Shown one piece after another: positions 33,897 to 43,866 of a stretch of 64,000 nt of DNA. Each line of letters starts with the position of its first letter. The first letter of the stretch is position 1. Both the position numbers and the translations under genes were made by a program. This DNA comes from Enterococcus wangshanyuanii (GTDB lineage: Bacteria; Bacillota; Bacilli; Lactobacillales; Enterococcaceae). The stretch spans positions 1,116,001 to 1,180,000 of the forward strand of contig NZ_CP021874.1 in the NCBI RefSeq assembly GCF_002197645.1. The letters run 5' to 3'. The notes under the pieces were generated by a model, which was not told where the DNA came from, did no database searches, and saw only the letters and a program-made list of their open reading frames with translations.

Positions 33897-34955
33897 TTAT
33901 TCAACACCAACCAAATCCATTGCATGCAATGTTTCAGCAATTTGAACGGAATTCCACGCTGCTCCTTTTAACAAGTTATCAGAGACGACCCACATATGGT
34001 ATCCTTTATCGATATCGATATCTTTGCGGATCCGTCCAACAAAAGTTTCCTTACGATCGATGCTTGTCAAAGCCTGCGGATAAATTTGCTGACTTGGATC
34101 GTCCTGTAATACAGCGCCAGGTGCTTCTGCTATCAACTGCTTGATTTTAGCCACATCTGCGCCATCTTCTTTGACTTCGATATAGACAGATTCTGAATGT
34201 CCAGACAATACCGGAATCCGTACACATGTTGCAACAACTTTGATGCTGTCATCTTCCATGATCTTCTTCGTTTCATTGATCATTTTCCATTCTTCGTATG
34301 TGTAATCCTCATCTGAGAAAACATCGATCTGCGGCAACGCATTAAACGCGATCGGATAATGTTTTTTATCTCCACCACTCGGTAAAATCGTTGCTTTAAG
34401 CTGATCGGCTGGTGTTCCATTGATGTAGTCTACCGCCTGTGATTTTAGCTCTTCCATTGCATGGATACCAGCTCCGCTAACTGCCTGATAGGTCGATACG
34501 ATCAACCGATCCAATCCATACGCTTTACGAATCGGCTCAAGTGCCACCATCAATTGGATCGTTGAACAGTTTGGATTAGCGATGATTCCTTTGTGACGTT
34601 TCAATGCGTGCGGATTGACCTCTGGAACTACTAGAGGAACTTCTGGATCCATTCTAAAATGACTCGTATTATCGATAACCACAGCTCCTCGTTTTACCGC
34701 TTCAGGAGCAAATTGTTTAGAGATACTTCCGCCTGCACTAAACAAAGCGATGTCGACATTTTCAAATGACTCAGGAACTAACTCTTCGATTACTAATGTC
34801 TGTCCTTTAAATGTTAGTTCTTTACCAGCAGAACGTTTCGATGCCAAAAGTTTGACATGGTTCAACGGCAATGTCGAATCAGCCAACATTTCGATCATCT
34901 TTGTTCCAACAGCCCCAGTTGCTCCTACTATGGCAACATTATACTTTTCTTTCAT
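33897..34955 (-). CDS. asd: Aspartate-semialdehyde dehydrogenase
   Basis: This 352-residue NADPH-dependent enzyme reduces aspartyl phosphate to the semialdehyde, the branch point to lysine, methionine and threonine. The N-terminal [10 protein letters not shown], the active-site Cys in NPNCSTIQ (about 130) and the substrate-binding [10 protein letters not shown] region (about 250) are intact. RBS GAGGAG precedes the ATG. dapA is the next gene downstream. Confidence 0.94.
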   Translation of the reverse strand: MKEKYNVAIVGATGAVGTKMIEMLADSTLPLNHVKLLASKRSAGKELTFKGQTLVIEELVPESFENVDIALFSAGGSISKQFAPEAVKRGAVVIDNTSHFRMDPEVPLVVPEVNPHALKRHKGIIANPNCSTIQLMVALEPIRKAYGLDRLIVSTYQAVSGAGIHAMEELKSQAVDYINGTPADQLKATILPSGGDKKHYPIAFNALPQIDVFSDEDYTYEEWKMINETKKIMEDDSIKVVATCVRIPVLSGHSESVYIEVKEDGADVAKIKQLIAEAPGAVLQDDPSQQIYPQALTSIDRKETFVGRIRKDIDIDKGYHMWVVSDNLLKGAAWNSVQIAETLHAMDLVGVE

Positions 34956-35109
34956 ACTTATTTATCTCCTCTCGTCTTCCTGAAGAAAGTTGCTTTTTCC
35001 ATTTTACCATAGTATCGACTATTACTACATAGGAAGTAAAGTGATTTTTCTCCATTTTATTGAAATAATTCATTCTACTCATCGTCAAAGAAGTCCCTGC
35101 GTCAATCTA

Positions 35110-35137
35110 TTGACATTTGAAACGTATTTGTTATAGT
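35110..35137 (+). promoter_or_regulatory. Candidate luxS promoter
   Basis: TTGACA (35110-35115) and TATAGT (35132-35137) are separated by 16 bases, about 39 bases before the luxS ATG. Confidence 0.7.
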
Positions 35138-35175
35138 TAAAAGCGACATTTACTTAATTTGAAGGAGTGAATACC

Positions 35176-35634
35176 ATGGCACGTGTTGAAAGTTTTGAAT
35201 TAGACCACAATACAGTAAAAGCCCCTTATGTGCGCTTAGCTGGTACAGAAAAAAATGGGGAAGCGCTGATCGAAAAGTACGACCTACGCTTCTTACAGCC
35301 AAATGAAGATGAATTGCCGACAGCTGCAGTTCACACACTAGAACATCTATTAGCAGTAAACTTACGTGATCATTTAGAAGGAATCATCGACATCTCTCCA
35401 ATGGGCTGCCGCACTGGTTTTTATATGATCATGTGGAATGAACATTCACCAAAAGAAATTCGCGATGCGTTAGTAAACGTGCTTAATTTTATTGTTGAAA
35501 CAGATTTCGTTCCTGCTGTTTCTGCAAAAGAATGTGGAAATTACAAAGATCACTCTTTATTTTCTGCACAAGAATATGCAAAAATCGTTTTAGAAAAAGG
35601 AATCAGCTTAGATCCTTTTGAACGAGTACTTTAA
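35176..35634 (+). CDS. luxS: S-ribosylhomocysteine lyase
   Basis: This 152-residue metalloenzyme cleaves S-ribosylhomocysteine, recycling the methyl cycle and making the AI-2 precursor. The HTLEH metal motif (about 53-57) and the catalytic Cys with its downstream His in KECGNYKDHS (about 120-129) are intact. I chose ATG 35176 behind AAGGAG; the GTG at 35167 overlaps the RBS. It is a single gene with its own promoter. Confidence 0.96.
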   Translation: MARVESFELDHNTVKAPYVRLAGTEKNGEALIEKYDLRFLQPNEDELPTAAVHTLEHLLAVNLRDHLEGIIDISPMGCRTGFYMIMWNEHSPKEIRDALVNVLNFIVETDFVPAVSAKECGNYKDHSLFSAQEYAKIVLEKGISLDPFERVL

Positions 35635-35640
35635 TCTAGC

Positions 35641-35682
35641 AAAAAACAAGAACTTTGGATTGATCCACGTTCTTGTTTTTTT
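35641..35682. terminator. Bidirectional terminator between luxS and the ZIP gene
   Basis: AAAAACAAGAAC pairs with GTTCTTGTTTTT around a 15-base loop between the two convergent genes. Confidence 0.9.
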
Positions 35683-35699
35683 GTTTTTGATAAAAAGTT

Positions 35700-36521
35700 T
35701 CATCCCAATGCCACATCTAATATCATCATAATAATGAAACCGAGCATTACGCCAAAGACTGCAAAGTGTCTTCTGCTAGTTACTGTTTGCTGCGCTTCTG
35801 GAATCAGTTCTTCAACTACTACATAAATCATTGCTCCTGCTGCAAAAGCCAGTGCATAGGGCAATAGCATGGTGACCTTCGTTACCAAGATAGCTCCAAT
35901 GATCCCTGCGATAGGTTCGACAATTCCTGAAGCTTGACCATACAGAAAGGCCTTTTTCCGGCTTAGATTTTCTTGACGTAAAGGAATCGACACTGCTGCA
36001 CCTTCCGGAAAATTTTGAATCCCGATTCCTAGAGCAACAGAAACTGCCGCCAAGACAGCTTTTGTTGGATCATCTGCTGAGTTTGCTGCGCCAAAGGCTA
36101 CTCCGACTGCTAATCCTTCTGGAATATTATGTAATGTAATAGAGAAAACGAGTAAAATCGTACGTTTTAGATGACTCGGCAACCCTTCTTTTTCATGATT
36201 CGGGCCAAAATGCATATGGGGCAACGTCTTATCAGCAATATATAAAAACAATCCGCCTAAACCAAACCCGAAACTTACGACCAGCCAAGCAATACTGCCG
36301 TTTTCTTCTGCTTGTTTGATAGCCGGGTCAAGCAAAGACCAGAAACTCGCAGCGATCATCACCCCTGAGGCAAACCCCAGCATTAAATTCAAAATATCTT
36401 TTTTTATTTCCTTAAAGAAAAAAACCAATGCTGCTCCCAAAGCAGTCATGAAATAGGTAAATCCTGTTCCTACCAACGCTTGCTGCCAAGCCTCCAGTGA
36501 TAATAACCAGTCAGTAAACAC
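35700..36521 (-). CDS. ZIP family metal transporter
   Basis: This 273-residue protein has eight membrane helices. The metal-binding helix 4 sequence SITLHNIPEGLAVGVAFG (about 130-147) and helix 5 sequence GIGIQNFPEGAAVSIPL (about 168-184) have the conserved His/Asn/Glu residues. The cytoplasmic loop MHFGPNHEKEG is His-bearing. It probably imports zinc or another divalent metal. It is monocistronic. Confidence 0.9.
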   Translation of the reverse strand: MFTDWLLSLEAWQQALVGTGFTYFMTALGAALVFFFKEIKKDILNLMLGFASGVMIAASFWSLLDPAIKQAEENGSIAWLVVSFGFGLGGLFLYIADKTLPHMHFGPNHEKEGLPSHLKRTILLVFSITLHNIPEGLAVGVAFGAANSADDPTKAVLAAVSVALGIGIQNFPEGAAVSIPLRQENLSRKKAFLYGQASGIVEPIAGIIGAILVTKVTMLLPYALAFAAGAMIYVVVEELIPEAQQTVTSRRHFAVFGVMLGFIIMMILDVALG

Positions 36522-36598
36522 TCATATCCCTTCCTTCCACACTCTACTCCCTTAACTTTATCATATCAATGATTTTATGACTACGCTTTACAACAAAA

Positions 36599-36646
36599 AT
36601 AAGAGTGAAACAAAACGAAACGTACGCTTTTGTCTCACCCTTATTC
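36599..36646. terminator. GAAACAAAAC-type terminator after the CsbD gene
   Basis: AATAAGAGTGAAACAAAACG pairs imperfectly with CGCTTTTGTCTCACCCTTATT. It lies between the CsbD and ZIP genes and carries the stem core shared with several other terminators. Confidence 0.78.
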
Positions 36647-36710
36647 ACTATTATTTGATTATACAAGTAAACTTTGTCAGTTAAAATCTGTTTCTTAGTT
36701 TTTCAAATTA

Positions 36711-36965
36711 CTACTTATCATCATGTTTGTGGAATTTTTCTTTGATATCTTCAAAGCCTTCTTTGATCTTGTCACCAAGTGATTCAGCACCCTCTTTGAT
36801 ATCGTCACCGGCATCACGAGCTTTATCTTTTGCATCTGCAAAAGTTGATTGTGCTTTACCTTCAAGTTCTTTCCCTTTATCATCGGTTACTTTCCCTTGA
36901 ACTTCTTTAGCGGTACCTTCAACTTTATCCTTTGCATCATCTAAACGTCCATTTAAATCTGCCAT
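36711..36965 (-). CDS. CsbD family stress-response protein
   Basis: This 84-residue hydrophilic protein of Lys/Asp/Glu/Ala-rich repeats has the CsbD core ([20 protein letters not shown], then [10 protein letters not shown]) and a helical tail. CsbD proteins are abundant, stress-induced and of unknown mechanism. ATG 36965 is preceded by AGGAGG; the longer in-frame reading to 37028 has no RBS and unrelated sequence. Confidence 0.88.
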   Translation of the reverse strand: MADLNGRLDDAKDKVEGTAKEVQGKVTDDKGKELEGKAQSTFADAKDKARDAGDDIKEGAESLGDKIKEGFEDIKEKFHKHDDK

Positions 36966-37097
36966 GTCAAAATCCCTCCTAATATTTTTTACTACACTAT
37001 TACAATAGCACCATTTTGAGGTTGCCACAAATATTTAGCTTTTTTAGGAAACATGACCTTTATATAGTATAAAAAAATTATTCTTTGTACTTTTTGA

Positions 37098-37964
37098 TCA
37101 TCTTATTTTCTCTTTGGCCAAAGCTAAACACCCGATCGTGCCTGGATCATCTACCAATGCAGGCGTAACAATGTATTCTTTCAACGGAGGTGTTTTAACA
37201 TAGCCGTTTACAAGTTTTTCAAACTCTTGACGCACCTTTTCCAGCATATGGTCCTGCTTCATTACGCCACCGCCAAAAATAATGACCTCAGGTGAAAACA
37301 TCAGCGTTGTGTTATAGGCGACCTGTGCGATATAATATGCTTCAATCTCCCAGAATGGATGCGTTTCTTCTAGATCTTGTCCTTTGATCCCTGTTCTTTT
37401 TTCAATTGCAGGCCCTGCGACCATTCCTTCCAAACAATCGCCATGAAAAGGACAACTTCCTTCAAACAGATCGTCTGAATGTCTTCTAAGCGTGGTATGC
37501 CCCATCTCAGGATGACTGAATCCTTCAATGAAATGACCATTTTGAATCGCACCAGCTCCTACGCCCGTACCGATCGTATAATACACACAGCTAGATAGCC
37601 CTTTGCCATGACCTTTAACATATTCACCGTAAGCCGCAGCATTAACATCTGTTGTCCAAGCAATAGGAAGATCGAAATGCCGCTTCATCTCTCCGACGAA
37701 ATCATATTCTTGCCAAGCCAACTTTGGTGTAGAAGTGATATGACCATATGTTGGCGAATCCTCATGAATATCGATTGGTCCAAACGAACCAATACCGATC
37801 GCCTGAAGGTCATATTGCTTGAAAAAATCGATGACCAAAGCCATTGTTTCTTCCGGAGTCGTTGTCGGAAAACTCACTCTTTCTAAAATTTCTAGGTCAT
37901 CTGTTCCAACAGCACATACAAATTTTGTGCCGCCAGCTTCAATACTTCCTAATAACGTTCTCAT
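37098..37964 (-). CDS. ROK family sugar kinase (fructokinase type)
   Basis: This 288-residue kinase has the phosphate loop GSIEAGGTKFVCAVG at the N terminus, GTGVGAGAIQ (about 130-139), and the ROK zinc-binding site with GSCPFHGDCLEG (about 168-179) plus an upstream His in HPEMGHTTLRRH. These features match fructokinases of Gram-positive bacteria. It lies 16 bases after galactose mutarotase, suggesting a small sugar-utilisation unit. Confidence 0.88.
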   Translation of the reverse strand: MRTLLGSIEAGGTKFVCAVGTDDLEILERVSFPTTTPEETMALVIDFFKQYDLQAIGIGSFGPIDIHEDSPTYGHITSTPKLAWQEYDFVGEMKRHFDLPIAWTTDVNAAAYGEYVKGHGKGLSSCVYYTIGTGVGAGAIQNGHFIEGFSHPEMGHTTLRRHSDDLFEGSCPFHGDCLEGMVAGPAIEKRTGIKGQDLEETHPFWEIEAYYIAQVAYNTTLMFSPEVIIFGGGVMKQDHMLEKVRQEFEKLVNGYVKTPPLKEYIVTPALVDDPGTIGCLALAKEKIR

Positions 37965-37980
37965 CCTTTATTCCCACTCC

Positions 37981-39030
37981 TTATAATGATCTTTTGATTT
38001 TGTAGACAGTTCGGCTATGAAATGGACGATCTGGATATAATGAAATGTCACCAAAACCATCAAAAACACCAGCACCAGGGCTCACTTGGGTTTCTAAAGC
38101 GATTCCGCCATGACTGACCATCTTAGTCCCTCTCATTTCTGGACTATTTTCGCCAAATTGAGCTGTAAAAACAACAACAACTGGACGATCCGTATACATT
38201 TCAATCGATACATCTGATTTAGGTGAAGTGACAATCGCCTGCGGCTTTTCAAAACCTGTTTGATTTAATAGAAATGGGTGATCTAACCCATCAACCATCA
38301 CATTTTGTTTATAGTTCGTCTTAAAAACTTGTTCTATTGAAGTATTGTTTCTAAAATCAAAAGGTGTATCCGTGACATCACGCAGTTCTCCTGTGACAGA
38401 AGTCATTTCATCTACCACTGCAAAACGATCTGCATCAATAAATAGAGAATGCTGATCAACTGTTTTTGTCACATCGCCTGTCAAATTAAAATACACATGG
38501 TTTGTCGGATTGTAAATTGTAGGCTGATCTGTCGTTGCCTGATAATCAATGATCCATTCATCTTCATTTGTCAAAGAATACATTACTTCTGCTTTCAAAT
38601 TCCCTGGAAAACCATGCTCTTGATCAGGACTTTCATACGTAAAAATCACTGAAATTCTTTCTTCCGTTTCTTCTGTCCGAGACTTCCAAAGTCGTGATTC
38701 AAAGCTTTTGGCTCCTCCGTGAAGCGTATTTCCATTAAGTGGATCGACTGGTAATTGGTATTTCTTATCATTGACTGTAAATTGTCCTTTTATGATTCTT
38801 CCGGCTACTCGTCCAACCGTCGCACCGATGTAAAGATCTTTTTCAATATATTCTTTCGCGGAGTCAAACCCCAAAACAATATTTCGCTTTTCACCAGCCA
38901 CAGACACGATCAAATCAACGATTCGTGCACCTAAATTAGATACGCATAACGTAATCCCGTTATTATTAGTAAGCGAATACAAAATTGTAGATTCGCCAAA
39001 ATCTTTCTGTGTGATTTCCACCGCTTCCAT
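37981..39030 (-). CDS. galM: Aldose 1-epimerase (galactose mutarotase)
   Basis: This 349-residue protein interconverts alpha and beta anomers of sugars. The substrate-site residues are visible in NTLHGGAKSFESRLW (His about 102), NPTNHVYFNLTG (His about 178) and the C-terminal catalytic Glu in GIALETQVSPGA. It is first in a pair with the ROK kinase; other galactose (Leloir) genes are not in the window. Confidence 0.92.
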   Translation of the reverse strand: MEAVEITQKDFGESTILYSLTNNNGITLCVSNLGARIVDLIVSVAGEKRNIVLGFDSAKEYIEKDLYIGATVGRVAGRIIKGQFTVNDKKYQLPVDPLNGNTLHGGAKSFESRLWKSRTEETEERISVIFTYESPDQEHGFPGNLKAEVMYSLTNEDEWIIDYQATTDQPTIYNPTNHVYFNLTGDVTKTVDQHSLFIDADRFAVVDEMTSVTGELRDVTDTPFDFRNNTSIEQVFKTNYKQNVMVDGLDHPFLLNQTGFEKPQAIVTSPKSDVSIEMYTDRPVVVVFTAQFGENSPEMRGTKMVSHGGIALETQVSPGAGVFDGFGDISLYPDRPFHSRTVYKIKRSL

Positions 39031-39153
39031 TCCTTTCTTTGTTGCGTTATTTTCTTCTTTTATTATAGCCGAAATTCAGTATTTTTGTTATTTTTATTGT
39101 ATTTTATATTATGTTCCATCATAATTGTCCCTAGTTTTATTCTTCCGAACAAT

Positions 39154-39187
39154 AAAAATAAGCTGAAACAAATCTTCAGCTTATTTT
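39154..39187 (-). terminator. Terminator ending the peptide-island operon
   Basis: AAAATAAGCTGAA pairs with TTCAGCTTATTTT around a short loop. It is located about 90 bases after the ABC permease gene and separates the island from galM. Confidence 0.85.
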
Positions 39188-39272
39188 CAATCTCTATTTA
39201 CTTTTCTTCAATATCCTGAAAAGTTAGAATCTTTTATTGAGAATTTATTTGGAAATTGCCTAATAACAATAT

Positions 39273-40025
39273 TTACAAATCCTTCTTTCCCATCTGTCTG
39301 TTTGTCATAATTAGTACTAAAATCGATAACACTATTATTAAAACTAGTTGATAAATCATGACAAGGCTTGAATAATCACTGTCGTCTACAAGAGTATAAT
39401 AGCCTGGCAACCATTTATTGATTGAATCAATATTTGCAATGAACTTTAATCCAACGAAAAGTAACATAGAAAATATAACTGCCCTAAAAGTGCCAAAGCT
39501 TATTGAAAAAAACATCCCTACAGTAATGAACAGGAGTAAAAAAATGCCTCCTGCTGCACTTTGAAGCACCAAATGTAAATGATATCTTTTAAAATCAACA
39601 AGTAGTCCTTGCCCATGTTCAGAGTTAGCTACAAATATAGTATAAAACAACGTTGATAATACAATATTTAACATGTAGCAAATAATTAGCACTAATGATA
39701 CGGCAAAAAATTTCCCTATTACTAATTTTTCACGAGATTTCGTTCGAATAATTTCCAGAAGAATTTGTCCTTCATTAATTTCTCCACCTAAAATTGACGC
39801 TCCTAAAAAAGAAAATAGCACTAAAGGAATTCCTAACATCATTAATAACGCCCACATACTGGTTGCAAAAGAAATGACATCTAACCTTCCATTGATTAGT
39901 ATAAATTGCCACTTAAAGTAAATTCCTAATGCATAAATCAAAGAAAAGCTACTTAAAAGAATGATTCCAATAAAAATCCTTCTTTTAAACATTTTAAACA
40001 TTTCGACTTTAATAATACTATTCAT
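39273..40025 (-). CDS. ABC-2 type permease of the peptide island
   Basis: This 250-residue protein has six membrane helices (starting IFIGIILLSSFSLIYALGIY) and the EINEGQILLEIIRTKSREKLVIGKF coupling region after helix 2, as in ABC-2 permeases of bacteriocin immunity (LanFE, SkfF-like). Its start overlaps the upstream ATPase gene by 4 bases. With that ATPase it is a candidate self-immunity or peptide exporter system for the modified peptide. The substrate is inferred from context. Confidence 0.82.
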   Translation of the reverse strand: MNSIIKVEMFKMFKRRIFIGIILLSSFSLIYALGIYFKWQFILINGRLDVISFATSMWALLMMLGIPLVLFSFLGASILGGEINEGQILLEIIRTKSREKLVIGKFFAVSLVLIICYMLNIVLSTLFYTIFVANSEHGQGLLVDFKRYHLHLVLQSAAGGIFLLLFITVGMFFSISFGTFRAVIFSMLLFVGLKFIANIDSINKWLPGYYTLVDDSDYSSLVMIYQLVLIIVLSILVLIMTNRQMGKKDL

Positions 40026-40903
40026 CCTCTATCCCCCTTAAACAAACTGTTTAAGTCTTCACTTTCAATAGATATATTTTCGATTGCTCCACCATTCAAG
40101 TAAATTATTTTTAATATTTTATTCAACAAATCAATATCGTCGTTCAAGATCAATACATCTCTATTTAGTGGGGTTAGTTGCTCTAATTCTTGAACCAATT
40201 TGCTAGCTGGCGTTTTCAAATGAATTTTTATCTGCTTATTTTCTATCTTAGATACCTTTTGAATCTTCTTATCCTGTATATAAAGATAGCGATCACACAT
40301 TTGTTCTATTTCTGACAATTGATGTGAAGAAATCAAAATAGTTATGCCATATTTTTCCCGCATCTCAAAAATAGTTTTTTGCAAGTCTTCAACCCCCAAA
40401 GGATCTAATCCTACAAATGGTTCGTCCAAAATTAGGAATTTCGGATCTTCCAGCAATGAAAGGGCTAGTCCTAGCCTCTGCTTCATCCCAAATGAAAAGC
40501 CTTTGACCACCTTTTTGTTATTGGGTAAATCCGCAAATGCTAACAACTCGATTATTTTATCATGTAATTCTTTTTTACTTTTATTAGATTTTTTATACTT
40601 GTCGATCACGTACAAGTTGTCATAGGCACTCAAATATTCAAAAAGTTTGCAATCTAGCAAATAGCCAAATTCATCCATCAAATTTGATTTCTTTAAGTAG
40701 TCCGAATCTCCTTTAAATGTAATCTGTCCTGCATCAAATGAAGTCAAACCTAAAATCAGCTTCATGAGTGTTGTCTTTCCTGAACCATTTCTTCCCAGTA
40801 ATCCAATAATTTCACCTTGATTGATTTCAAAAGAAACATTATCTAAAATCACTGCTTTACCATATCTTTTATATAGATGGTCAACCTTTAAAATTGTGCT
40901 CAT
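40022..40903 (-). CDS. ABC transporter ATP-binding protein of the peptide island
   Basis: This 293-residue ATPase has Walker A LLGRNGSGKTTLMK (about 35-48), signature FSFGMKQRLGLALS (about 135-148), Walker B FLILDEPFVGLDPLG (about 156-170) and the switch His in LISSHQLSEIE. The C-terminal ~75 residues are a typical extension of immunity-type ABC ATPases (BcrA-like). It pairs with the permease encoded immediately downstream. It lies 16 bases after the fused exporter gene. Confidence 0.88.
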   Translation of the reverse strand: MSTILKVDHLYKRYGKAVILDNVSFEINQGEIIGLLGRNGSGKTTLMKLILGLTSFDAGQITFKGDSDYLKKSNLMDEFGYLLDCKLFEYLSAYDNLYVIDKYKKSNKSKKELHDKIIELLAFADLPNNKKVVKGFSFGMKQRLGLALSLLEDPKFLILDEPFVGLDPLGVEDLQKTIFEMREKYGITILISSHQLSEIEQMCDRYLYIQDKKIQKVSKIENKQIKIHLKTPASKLVQELEQLTPLNRDVLILNDDIDLLNKILKIIYLNGGAIENISIESEDLNSLFKGDRG

Positions 40904-40919
40904 AGTTTTTCTCCTTATG

Positions 40920-42590
40920 CTAGATAGAATGGCTTAATTCATAAAAGAAGCCTTGCTTGTTGTATAAATCAATATATGTTCCACTTTCGATCACTCTTCC
41001 ATCTTTTACGCATATAATTTGATCCATTGAACGTAAAAACGATTTTCTAAGATCATGGGTGACAAATATCAAGGTCTTCTCATGATCAAGCAAAAGCTTC
41101 TTAGTGATTTCTTTTCCGGTTTTGTAATCCAACGCAGAAGTAACTTCATCCATCAAAACAATCGGAGCATTTCTTACGACCGATCTAGCGATTGCTACTC
41201 TTTGTTTTTCACCACCAGAAAGTTCTACACCTGTTTCTTTGATAATCGTATTCCCTAATTTTTTACTTTTTTCTTCTAACTCTGAAAAAGAAATCGCATA
41301 TTCAATGGTCGCGTCTGAATAATTTTGTAATAGTGTAATATTTTTTTCTAATGTTTCACTGAATATAAATGTCTCTTGATGAACGAATGCAACATCATAT
41401 TTAATATGATGTTCACTCTTTACGTCTTTTCCGTTATATAAAATACTTCCTGAATAGTCATCCAGTAGTTGTCCTATAATATTTAGCAGTGTCGTTTTTC
41501 CACTGCCACTGTGCCCAACAATGGCGTATTTTTTCCCCTTTTCAAACAGTAAATCTATCGTTTGTAGAATATAATGTGTTTCGTTTACAGAATAGCTAAC
41601 ATCTTTTAGCTCTAAGGAGCAAAAATCATTCGTTGTAATGTCATCACTCTTTACATCATTAGGGTGCTTTTGGACATATCTTTCTAAATTTTCTCTGACT
41701 GTCTTACTGCCTGCAATCTCCACAATAGCTCCACCTAATAATTGCAAGGGCTGTATAACCATATTTGTTATCTGTGTTATCGCGACCATTTGACCTAAAG
41801 ACAATCTCCCCTGAATGACTAAATAACCGCTTACGCAAAAACAAATAATCAGAATTAGATATTGAGTTGATCCTATAATCAAATTGAATCGAGTATTTTG
41901 GACCTTCAACATTTGACTATTTGTTTCTAAATCAGTTAACGCAGTCAAATGCTTAGCATTAAAATTTTTTTCTACTCTAAATGATTTGATTACCTCATAA
42001 CCACCAAAAATCTCTTTCAATTCATTTAAGTAGGTGCTTTTCAGCTTAGAATTGTTCTCAGTTAAGGAATCTATTTTGCGACCAGCTAAGGAAGGTATGA
42101 TGAATGATAAGACTGCACACAGCAAAATGACTCCTGTAACCAACACACTTACGGACAGTAAATAAGCAAATGCCATTACAATAACAAAGATGTTTTGAAC
42201 AACTAAAAATAGATTTTCCAAATAATAGTGTTCATAAACTTCCAAATCATATTCAAAAATATTTATCTTCTCTCCCATTGTACTCTTTCCAAATTCAGAA
42301 GGTTTTAGCTCAAGTAAATTTTCCATCACTTGATTTTTTGATGTAAGATGGACTTTTTTTAATATTGTTGCCTCTAAAATTGAAGCCATATAATGAAAGA
42401 AAAAATTAAACACAATAAAAAGAAAAAAAAGCCAGATAGATAGAATAAATACACCAAAATCCTTGTTGGTTATTGCATCGATAAAACTCTGAATAATTGG
42501 TGCAAATGAAATTTCAATAGTACTTGCAATAAACGAAAGCACTAAAAAGACAATAACAAGTTTTTTCTCTTTTCTTACGATTCTGTTCAT
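40920..42590 (-). CDS. Fused ABC exporter (membrane plus ATPase) of the peptide island
   Basis: This 556-residue half-transporter has six membrane helices (about 10-290) followed by an ATPase with Walker A VGHSGSGKTTLLN (about 363-375), signature ELSGGEKQRVAIA (about 457-469) and Walker B IVLMDEVTSALD. There is no N-terminal C39 peptidase domain, so leader removal must be done elsewhere, fitting the CPBP protease in the operon. It is likely to export the mature peptide. It is 45 bases after the radical SAM gene. Confidence 0.9.
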   Translation of the reverse strand: MNRIVRKEKKLVIVFLVLSFIASTIEISFAPIIQSFIDAITNKDFGVFILSIWLFFLFIVFNFFFHYMASILEATILKKVHLTSKNQVMENLLELKPSEFGKSTMGEKINIFEYDLEVYEHYYLENLFLVVQNIFVIVMAFAYLLSVSVLVTGVILLCAVLSFIIPSLAGRKIDSLTENNSKLKSTYLNELKEIFGGYEVIKSFRVEKNFNAKHLTALTDLETNSQMLKVQNTRFNLIIGSTQYLILIICFCVSGYLVIQGRLSLGQMVAITQITNMVIQPLQLLGGAIVEIAGSKTVRENLERYVQKHPNDVKSDDITTNDFCSLELKDVSYSVNETHYILQTIDLLFEKGKKYAIVGHSGSGKTTLLNIIGQLLDDYSGSILYNGKDVKSEHHIKYDVAFVHQETFIFSETLEKNITLLQNYSDATIEYAISFSELEEKSKKLGNTIIKETGVELSGGEKQRVAIARSVVRNAPIVLMDEVTSALDYKTGKEITKKLLLDHEKTLIFVTHDLRKSFLRSMDQIICVKDGRVIESGTYIDLYNKQGFFYELSHSI

Positions 42591-42635
42591 TACATGCTCC
42601 TTAATGATGAAAATATTCCTATATTATCCTATTTT

Positions 42636-43817
42636 TTAACGAAATGTTTTAGTGGTCTCCTCATAATAGTTATAAAAAAGATTACAATACGGATCTTTTG
42701 CTAATATATCTTCATGTTTTAAGTAGGCTCTAGCTCGACATCCTCCACCACATAAGTATTTAAATTGACATTCTTTACATCCGCCATTCAATTTATCTAC
42801 CTGTAAGGAAGAAAAAAGTTGTGCCTTTTTAGAAAATTTACGCATATTCGTAACAGTATCACTTTTTATATTTCCTATACAGAACTCATCGTACATCAGC
42901 ATATGGCAAGGATAAACATTCCCGTCAGTTCCTATAGAAATCATCGTTTTTCCTGCACCACAATAATTCTCTGCTTGAAGCTGTTCTCCACCAATCGATG
43001 TATCTTCAATAGCTAAATCTGTATCCAGCATAAAATCACTGATTTTCTGAATATCTTCTGCCTGTGGTAAATAGCTCTTCATTTCCCCTTCGAAACAAGC
43101 TGTAAGGATACTAAAACTCATCGTGACACCCAATTTATCTGCAAGTGAAACATATTCACTTAACTTATGCGCATTCAAATGATGAACCGTCGGCAAAATA
43201 TTTACATTACTTCCAGTTTCTTTTAAATAGTTGATTGTTCGAATAATTTTTTTAAAGATGCCTTCATCTCGTATAAACGAAGGGCAGTCTTCAGCGTATG
43301 AATCTACTGAAACCGAAACTGTATCCACGTATCTTGATAGACCAGCAAGTTTTTCCTTATTGTAAATCGTTCCATTCGTGATCAAAACAATATTGGGAAG
43401 ATCACAGTTGATTTTCGCATATCGAACAATATCCAATAAATCATTTCGTAATAACGGTTCCCCACCAGAAAATACAAGATTCTGGATTCCCGCACTCGCT
43501 AATTGTTTTATAGAATGACAAATTTCTTCATAATTCATGTCATCTGCGCTATTTCTTTTATCATCGAATGAATAGCAACCAACACAGTGCAGATTACATT
43601 GATTAGTTAAATGAAGATAAGCTGTCATTACTTGTTCTTTCTTCTTTAAGGGCGCATACGAAATGAACTCATTGTCCAAAAGAAAGTCTAAAAAAACTTT
43701 CTCTTCCTCCGTTAATAGATCCCTTTCAACAGCTTTTCCTTTTTTTATTTCATTAAAAAATGTAGCTCCTCTCGCGTCAATTCCTGCTACAACCCCATTA
43801 TCAAAATTGAAAATCAT
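42636..43817 (-). CDS. Radical SAM/SPASM peptide maturase
   Basis: This protein of about 393 residues has an N-terminal ~60-residue segment possibly acting as a peptide-recognition domain and the radical SAM cluster CNLHCVGC (CX3CX2C). SAM-binding GGEPLLR follows, and a C-terminal SPASM domain has NYCGAGK, YPC, FCIG, then CKECQFKYLCGGGCRA and a final Cys. SPASM proteins of this type modify ribosomal peptides, for example forming Cys-to-carbon thioethers. ATG 43817 follows AAAGGA at 6 bases; an ATG at 43865, 1 base after the preceding stop, would add 16 residues. The substrate is presumably the 36-residue peptide at 45,041-45,151. Confidence 0.9.
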   Translation of the reverse strand: MIFNFDNGVVAGIDARGATFFNEIKKGKAVERDLLTEEEKVFLDFLLDNEFISYAPLKKKEQVMTAYLHLTNQCNLHCVGCYSFDDKRNSADDMNYEEICHSIKQLASAGIQNLVFSGGEPLLRNDLLDIVRYAKINCDLPNIVLITNGTIYNKEKLAGLSRYVDTVSVSVDSYAEDCPSFIRDEGIFKKIIRTINYLKETGSNVNILPTVHHLNAHKLSEYVSLADKLGVTMSFSILTACFEGEMKSYLPQAEDIQKISDFMLDTDLAIEDTSIGGEQLQAENYCGAGKTMISIGTDGNVYPCHMLMYDEFCIGNIKSDTVTNMRKFSKKAQLFSSLQVDKLNGGCKECQFKYLCGGGCRARAYLKHEDILAKDPYCNLFYNYYEETTKTFR

Positions 43818-43866
43818 GTTGATTCCTTTGATTTTTGAACTACTTGTATGTGTATTTATGTACATA

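Noticed and set aside
40920..42590. The fused ABC protein as a multidrug exporter unrelated to the peptide.
   Set aside because: It lies within the tightly spaced peptide operon between the maturase and the second ABC pair, so peptide export is the simpler reading, though drug export cannot be excluded.
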